Part shown: positions 6,162 to 10,658 of the stretch, piece by piece
Layout of the letters: each line of letters opens with the position of its first letter
How positions within the stretch are numbered: position 1 is the first letter of the stretch
From: Anaerolineales bacterium
GTDB taxonomy: Bacteria; Chloroflexota; Anaerolineae; Anaerolineales; E44-bin32
Length of the DNA stretch: 10,658 nucleotides
Reading direction: 5' to 3'
NCBI GenBank assembly: GCA_011772595.1
Contig: WVZH01000003.1
Span: 19,125-29,782 of the forward strand
Position numbers and translations under genes: made by a program
The notes under the pieces: generated by a model
What the model saw: the letters and a program-made list of their open reading frames with translations, nothing else
What the model was told of the DNA's origin: nothing
Databases searched by the model: none

Positions 6162-7133
6162 TTAGCCCACCTCGGGATTTACACAATGCGGCATTGGATC
6201 CCCCTGCAACCCTGAGATCAGGTTCTCCACTGCAATTAATGCCATCTGAGTCCGTGATGTGACCGTCGCGCTGGCGATATGTGGGGCGACGATCACGTTG
6301 GGAAGTTCCATGAGCTTGTGATCTGCGGGAAGTGGTTCGGGATCCGTCACGTCCAAAGCGGCATATGCGATCTGCCCTTCTCTTAAAGCGTCATATAGTG
6401 CCTCGGTATCTACCACAGGACCTCTGGCGGTGTTGATCAGAACCGCAGAGGGTTTCATGATCTTGAAGGCATGATTGTCGATCAAGTGTCGCGTCTCTTC
6501 GCTCAGGTTTACATGAAGGGACACGTAATCCGACTCGCGCAGCAGGTCGTCAAAATCTCGATATTCGACTCCCAGTGTGGCTTCGGCATCGCTGCGACGG
6601 ACGGTGTCGTGATACAGGATGCGCATGTCGAAGCCTCGTGCCCGCTTTGCGACGGCATGGCCGATGCGACCCAGTCCAAGGATGCCGAGTGTGGCGCCGT
6701 AAACCTCCTGACCGAGCAAGAGCGTTAGTCCCCACGTTTCCCACTTCCCTGCACGGACGAAGTCAATGGCCTCTCCCAACCGGCGAGCTGCCGCAAGCAG
6801 TAGTGCGAATGCGAAATCTGCTGTCGCGTCCGTCAGTACGCCGGGTGTGTTCCCGACCAGGATCCCCCGCTCCGTGGCCGCGTTGACATCAATGTTGTCG
6901 TACCCGACTGCGCACTGACTGATCACCCTCAATTTCGGGGCAGAGTCCATCAGAGCCGAGTCGATCTCATCCGTAAGCAGGCAAAGAAGTCCATCCTTAT
7001 CCTTGACCTGCTCCAAGATCGTCTTGTACGGCGGCGGCGTGACTTCATCCCAGCTTTGTGCCTCGCAAGCCTCTGACAGCTTGCGCCAAGCAGATTCAGG
7101 CAGATGTCGCGTTACATAGACCTTAGGTTTCAT
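6162..7133 (-). CDS. D-isomer 2-hydroxyacid dehydrogenase (glyoxylate/hydroxypyruvate/2-ketogluconate reductase type)
   Basis: A 323-residue NAD(P)H-dependent oxidoreductase of normal length. The start is the ATG at 7133: [12 protein letters not shown] matches family N-termini, while the in-frame extension to 7286 runs back into the GH1 gene and is not family-like. Features: CAVGYDNID (74-82) and [14 protein letters not shown] in the substrate domain, the Rossmann loop LGLGRIG (152-158), and the catalytic set Arg237 (NTARGPVV), Glu266 (DVTDPEP) and His285 (APHIAS). The family reduces glyoxylate, hydroxypyruvate or 2-keto-aldonates to D-2-hydroxyacids. The residue after strand beta-B near His175-Asp176 could bias NADH against NADPH, but I cannot decide which. 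It starts 23 nt after the GH1 stop, so it is likely the third gene of the GH94-GH1 operon. Its sugar-related role may be 2-ketogluconate or a similar sugar acid. Confidence 0.9.
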   Translation of the reverse strand: MKPKVYVTRHLPESAWRKLSEACEAQSWDEVTPPPYKTILEQVKDKDGLLCLLTDEIDSALMDSAPKLRVISQCAVGYDNIDVNAATERGILVGNTPGVLTDATADFAFALLLAAARRLGEAIDFVRAGKWETWGLTLLLGQEVYGATLGILGLGRIGHAVAKRARGFDMRILYHDTVRRSDAEATLGVEYRDFDDLLRESDYVSLHVNLSEETRHLIDNHAFKIMKPSAVLINTARGPVVDTEALYDALREGQIAYAALDVTDPEPLPADHKLMELPNVIVAPHIASATVTSRTQMALIAVENLISGLQGDPMPHCVNPEVG

Positions 7134-7156
7134 TGTAAATCTCTCGATGGTTTTGG

Positions 7157-8503
7157 TTAGACATCCTCGATGGCGTTGGCGGAGATAACGCCTTGATACC
7201 AACGTGCGCTGCTCTTCAATATGCGACGCTGGGTTGAGAAGTCCACATAGATAAGGCCGAAGCGCTTCGAGAACCCATGAGCCCACTCGAAATTGTCCAT
7301 CAACGACCAGGCGAAGTAGCCTTTGAGTGGCACGCCCGCTTTAATTGCCTTGGCAATTGCGAGGAGATGTCCCTGGAGGTATGCAATCCGCTTTGGATCG
7401 TGCACCTCGCCGTTCTCGTCGACTCGATCCACATACGCAGCACCGTTCTCCGTGACATAGAGCGCCGGGAAACTATACTCGCGGTGGACACGAGTCAAGA
7501 TCTCGAACAAGCCCTCGGGGTAGACCTCCCATCCCATCTCTGTCAAATCGGGATTCGAGAAGACCGTCCTGGGTGCGTTTTCTTCTTCGGGGATTTCCTC
7601 ACTGCGAACGATGGAGCGGAAGTAATAATTCACGCCGAGAAAATCAATAGGGGTTGCGATGGTTTCCAGGTCTCCACTTTGAACGTATTCCATCGGACGC
7701 GCAAAGAGTTCGGTGATGTCTGTCGGATAGCCTTTCCCGTTGAGAGGGTCCAAATACCACCGATTGACGATCCCGTCACTTCGCTTCGTCGCCACCATAT
7801 CCGCTTCGCTGGGCGATGCTGGTACGGTAAAGCCAAGGTTGAGTACGATGCCAACTTCAGCCCCATCAGAGTTTCGGCGTATGATCGGAATCGCCATGCC
7901 GTGTGCCAGCATTAAGTGATGCGCCGCCGACATCATCTCGTCCAAACTGGCGTGACCTGGAGCGTGGCGACCCTCGAAGTAGCCGACGTATGCACTTACG
8001 AAAGGTTCGTTTAGTGTCATCCAGGCGTTTACGCGATCACCCAGGTGCCGGCTCACCAGATCGGCATATTCTGTGAACGCATCGGCCGTGCTCCTTACGG
8101 TCCACCCGCCTTCGTCCTGTAAGGCCTGGGGCAAATCCCAATGATAGAGCGTGATGAAGGGCTGGATGCCCGCGTCCAACAAGCCATCGATAAGCCGGTT
8201 GTAGAAGTCGAGTCCAGCATGATTGATGCGACCACGTCCTTCGGGTAACACGCGGGGCCATGAGAGGGAGAGGCGATACGCGTGAACGCCTAGGGTTTTC
8301 ATCAGTGCGACGTCTTCTGGCCATCGATGGTAATGGTCACAGGCGACGTCTCCTGTGTCTCCATTGTCGATGTTACCAGGTGAGTGGCAGAATCGATCCC
8401 AGATACTCTCGCCTTTCCCATCCTCGTTCCATGCCCCCTCGATCTGGTATGACGAAGTCGCGACACCCCACGTGAACTCCTTTGGAAATTGAAACTTGCT
8501 CAT
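7157..8503 (-). CDS. GH1 beta-glucosidase
   Basis: A 448-residue glycoside hydrolase family 1 enzyme, full length, without a signal peptide and so cytoplasmic. It hydrolyses terminal beta-glucosides and often beta-galactosides or fucosides with retention. Motifs: the N-terminal signature [19 protein letters not shown] (residues 6-24), HWD (121-123), TLNEPF with acid/base Glu166, the nucleophile Glu352 in YVTENG, and SLMDNFEW (400-407). The Glu406-Trp407 pair binds the free sugar hydroxyls at C4 and C6; 6-phospho-beta-glucosidases replace it, so the substrate is probably not phosphorylated. The ATG at 8503 (MSKFQFP) fits the family; an in-frame ATG at 8587 would add 28 unrelated residues and start inside the hairpin loop. 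A weak CAGG lies 6 nt before the ATG, and a better AGGAGA lies 15 nt before it. It lies between the GH94 phosphorylase (94 nt) and the reductase (23 nt). Confidence 0.95.
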   Translation of the reverse strand: MSKFQFPKEFTWGVATSSYQIEGAWNEDGKGESIWDRFCHSPGNIDNGDTGDVACDHYHRWPEDVALMKTLGVHAYRLSLSWPRVLPEGRGRINHAGLDFYNRLIDGLLDAGIQPFITLYHWDLPQALQDEGGWTVRSTADAFTEYADLVSRHLGDRVNAWMTLNEPFVSAYVGYFEGRHAPGHASLDEMMSAAHHLMLAHGMAIPIIRRNSDGAEVGIVLNLGFTVPASPSEADMVATKRSDGIVNRWYLDPLNGKGYPTDITELFARPMEYVQSGDLETIATPIDFLGVNYYFRSIVRSEEIPEEENAPRTVFSNPDLTEMGWEVYPEGLFEILTRVHREYSFPALYVTENGAAYVDRVDENGEVHDPKRIAYLQGHLLAIAKAIKAGVPLKGYFAWSLMDNFEWAHGFSKRFGLIYVDFSTQRRILKSSARWYQGVISANAIEDV

Positions 8504-8574
8504 AGCTGGCCTGTTGTCTCTCCTGTTCTCATGAATATATTTGCTGCGGTCTGGTATCGTTTCATCGATAGGGC

Positions 8575-8596
8575 AACCTGGGAACACTCCCAGGTT
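8575..8596 (-). other. Stem-loop directly after the GH94 stop codon
   Basis: A perfect 9-bp stem, AACCTGGGA (8575-8583) with TCCCAGGTT (8588-8596), closes a 4-nt loop (ACAC on the plus strand, GTGT on the transcribed strand). It starts one base after the GH94 stop. No T tract follows on the minus strand, so it is unlikely to be a strong intrinsic terminator. It more likely stabilises the 3' end of the GH94 message or marks a processing site before the GH1 gene. Confidence 0.55.
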
Positions 8597-8597
8597 C

Positions 8598-10658
8598 CTA
8601 AGATCCCAACGTTACAGATACTCGATGTGTCTGTCCATCTCTGAAGATGGGCAGGATGTTCCCTTCGAGAGGCTCATCGTCCACGAATATTGATTTAATC
8701 CCTCTACAAACGTGTTCTGGATTTCGAACTTCGATATCGTACCATGCCTGGCGAAAATATCTTCGCAGATTAAATCCATCCCAATGATGGGGGATACAAG
8801 GATCCAATTTTAACCCCTGATACGTGGGCATAATCCCAAGAATATACATTGTGGCGGCTTGCCAGGCCCAGGAGGCCGTCCCGGTCAACCAGCTATTGCG
8901 CGCCAGACCGAATTGCGGATGTTCGTCCCCCAGGATGTTTTGAGGGTACACATAGGGCTCGCATTCAAATTCATCAATGTGGTTGTTTTTCGCCACGGGG
9001 TTCATCTGTCGGTAGTACTCATATGCTCGGTCGCCGTTTCCCAACATGGTTTCAGCGATGATCACCCAAGGATTGGCATGCAGAAAAATGCCTCCATTTT
9101 CCTTCGCGCCTGGTGGGTAGGTCGTGATCCCACCTTTGTTGGGGTCGTAACCGTCGTAGCCGGGGGCACTGAGTTTGATCCCGCAGCGAGTGTTGAGTCG
9201 GGTGAACACCGCCTCGAGCGCCGCGCATGCCCGCTCCTGGGGTGCGTAGCCTGATATGACCGACCAGGATTGAGCGTTGGTGTAGATCTGTCCTTGGGTG
9301 TTGGACTTCGATCCTAGTCGTGTTCCGTCGGCGTCAAAATAACGAAGATACCATTCACCGTCCCAGGAATGTTCGTTAACTTTTTGTCGCATTTCGTTGT
9401 GGTAGAGGGCATAGGTCTCAACAGGACCAACGTCTTGAAGCGCTTGAGATAGTTCGATCATCTCAAGGAGGGCTTTACCGTAAAGTTGTGCGGCGAAGAC
9501 AGACTCCGCACCTGTTCTAAGATTGACGGTGTCGTTCCAATCAGCGAAACCAAGTCGCGGGAGGCCATGAGCGCCTGTGTCGTTGCGTGTAAACTCCAAG
9601 GCGCGGATCATGTGCTCGAATACCGTTCCTGATTCCAGAGGCGCCAAAGCCGAATCTTTCTCGTAGAAGGCTATCTGCTCATCTAGGAAGGAGAAATCTC
9701 CAGTTTCTTTGAGGTAGGCGGTGATTGCCAAAATGATCCAGAGATGATCGTCGCTGTAATACTTTGGGGCATCCTCCACGTGGCGTGCGTCGCCTTCGTT
9801 CGCGACCATGGTTAGCGGGTTGTATTGGTGCATCGCCGAGCCGTCGCGCTTCTGCACATGAAGGAGTTGGCGGATGAGCTGCTTTCCTTCATCTGGTGCC
9901 AGGACCATAATCCCGAGCACGTCCTGCGAACTATCCCGGAAGCCAATGCCGCGCGCCCCTAATCCAAGCTGATAGAGGGAGACGTAGCGTGACCAATTTA
10001 ATGTGGTGAAGCACTGCCTGGGGTTGTGGACGTTGAGCATGGTGTCCATGTCGTCATCTGGGGTTTCGACTTGGAACCTAGAGAGGTAGGTTTCCCACGA
10101 GTCTGCCAGCGATTTAAACGCGTTATCAACATTGTCCTGGTTTCTATACCTCTCGATCGAATGCCGAGAAGCGGCCATGCTCTCCGCCTGTCCTAATTGA
10201 GTGATCATGCGCCGGCTCTCGCCGGGTTTTAGCGAGCCGAGGTGATGCATGAGTGCTGCGATGTTGTCCCCACGCAAAGCCACGGAATTGTTGAGTTCCG
10301 GATTTTCCAGACTCAATGGGTTTGACCAAGTGCGATACTCATGCTCCCCGAGGAAAATTCGCCGGTCGGTTTCGAAGGAGGATGCGGGAGCGTCCGATGT
10401 GAAGTAGTTCACTTTGTTCTCGCGAAACATAAAAGGATACTGCATGAGGATAAGATGCGTACCATCTTCGACGGCCTCGCTCTGCATGGTCTGAGGCACC
10501 CAATCGGCGTTGGTGAATTGCTTCAAGGCATCTGGATGGGTGTACTCAACCACCGGGATGACGTCCACCTCAAGTGGACTGTTGGAGGTATTGGTGATCC
10601 GGATATCCCGCAGGGCACAGGTTTCTCCGATGGGGACGAAAATGGTGACTTCCGTTCG
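8598..10658 (-). CDS. GH94 glycoside phosphorylase (cellobiose/chitobiose phosphorylase type), 5' partial
   Basis: The frame is open to the right edge of the window, so the N-terminus is missing; 686 residues are visible, and a total near 800 would fit cellobiose, chitobiose or cellobionate phosphorylases and is too short for cellodextrin types. The GTG at 10568 is not the start: the codons before it (TEVTIFVPIGET...ITNTS) match the N-terminal beta-sandwich of the family. Visible marks: GIGFRDSSQD, KYYSDDHLW, the ADWND catalytic segment (general acid Asp at codon 9531-9533), YTNAQSW, NPWVIIAE, NSWLTGTASW, and the C-terminal PTYQGLKLDPCIP stretch. The enzyme splits a beta-disaccharide with phosphate to an alpha-sugar 1-phosphate plus a free sugar or acid, with inversion, in the cytoplasm. 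The acceptor sugar cannot be fixed by eye. It heads or lies near the head of the operon with GH1 and the reductase. Confidence 0.93.
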   Translation of the reverse strand, partial: RTEVTIFVPIGETCALRDIRITNTSNSPLEVDVIPVVEYTHPDALKQFTNADWVPQTMQSEAVEDGTHLILMQYPFMFRENKVNYFTSDAPASSFETDRRIFLGEHEYRTWSNPLSLENPELNNSVALRGDNIAALMHHLGSLKPGESRRMITQLGQAESMAASRHSIERYRNQDNVDNAFKSLADSWETYLSRFQVETPDDDMDTMLNVHNPRQCFTTLNWSRYVSLYQLGLGARGIGFRDSSQDVLGIMVLAPDEGKQLIRQLLHVQKRDGSAMHQYNPLTMVANEGDARHVEDAPKYYSDDHLWIILAITAYLKETGDFSFLDEQIAFYEKDSALAPLESGTVFEHMIRALEFTRNDTGAHGLPRLGFADWNDTVNLRTGAESVFAAQLYGKALLEMIELSQALQDVGPVETYALYHNEMRQKVNEHSWDGEWYLRYFDADGTRLGSKSNTQGQIYTNAQSWSVISGYAPQERACAALEAVFTRLNTRCGIKLSAPGYDGYDPNKGGITTYPPGAKENGGIFLHANPWVIIAETMLGNGDRAYEYYRQMNPVAKNNHIDEFECEPYVYPQNILGDEHPQFGLARNSWLTGTASWAWQAATMYILGIMPTYQGLKLDPCIPHHWDGFNLRRYFRQAWYDIEVRNPEHVCRGIKSIFVDDEPLEGNILPIFRDGQTHRVSVTLGS

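Noticed and set aside
7134..7286. In-frame upstream extension of the reductase to 7286.
   Set aside because: It overlaps the end of the GH1 gene, and the extra 51 residues do not resemble the family; the ATG at 7133 gives the standard N-terminus.
8504..8587. In-frame upstream start of the GH1 gene at 8587.
   Set aside because: It would begin inside a hairpin loop and add 28 residues unlike GH1 N-termini; MSKFQFP at 8503 fits.
1..10658. Search for tRNA, rRNA, CRISPR repeats, insertion sequences or phage attachment sites.
   Set aside because: No tandem regular repeats, transposase-like frames or tRNA-like cloverleaf segments were noticed by eye.

Overview
The window comes from a bacterium of roughly balanced, slightly GC-rich composition. 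It carries a sugar-utilisation region: nine protein genes, two of them cut by the window edges. Two genes lie on the plus strand at the left (a TrmO-like protein and a CutC-like protein). They converge on seven minus-strand genes that fill the rest. No RNA gene, CRISPR array, insertion sequence or phage gene was seen. Nothing fixes the taxon. The mix of UlaABC-type PTS, NagA, GH1 and GH94 genes would fit an anaerobic or facultative Chloroflexota (Anaerolineae-like) or Bacillota-type heterotroph, but that is only a guess.

Left part (1-1255, plus strand): the C-terminal part of a TrmO/TsaA-fold protein, then a CutC-family TIM-barrel protein. The short convergent junction (1256-1347) has no convincing terminator.

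Middle part (1348-5812, minus strand; transcription order right to left): nagA (N-acetylglucosamine-6-phosphate deacetylase), a 213-bp gap with a plausible promoter and a perfect 13-bp palindrome, then PTS EIIB, EIIC, a SIS-domain sugar isomerase-like protein and PTS EIIA. The three PTS proteins make one complete ascorbate-type (UlaA/B/C-like) permease split over three genes. Two GC-rich hairpins with T-rich tails sit inside the set, one right after EIIB and one between EIIC and the SIS gene. They look like partial terminators or attenuators that set different expression levels. With NagA and a SIS protein next to it, the likely cargo is an N-acetylated amino sugar or a derivative rather than ascorbate. 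That is inference, and no NagB is in view.

Right part (5813-10658, minus strand): a GH94 glycoside phosphorylase (5' end outside the window), a GH1 beta-glucosidase with both catalytic glutamates, and a D-2-hydroxyacid dehydrogenase of the glyoxylate/hydroxypyruvate/2-ketogluconate reductase type. They are probably one operon for intracellular breakdown of a beta-linked disaccharide, by phosphorolysis and by hydrolysis. The GH1 keeps the Glu-Trp pair typical of enzymes for non-phosphorylated glucosides, so this set is probably fed by a non-PTS importer and is distinct from the PTS/NagA set. A 349-bp gap (5813-6161) separates the two sets.
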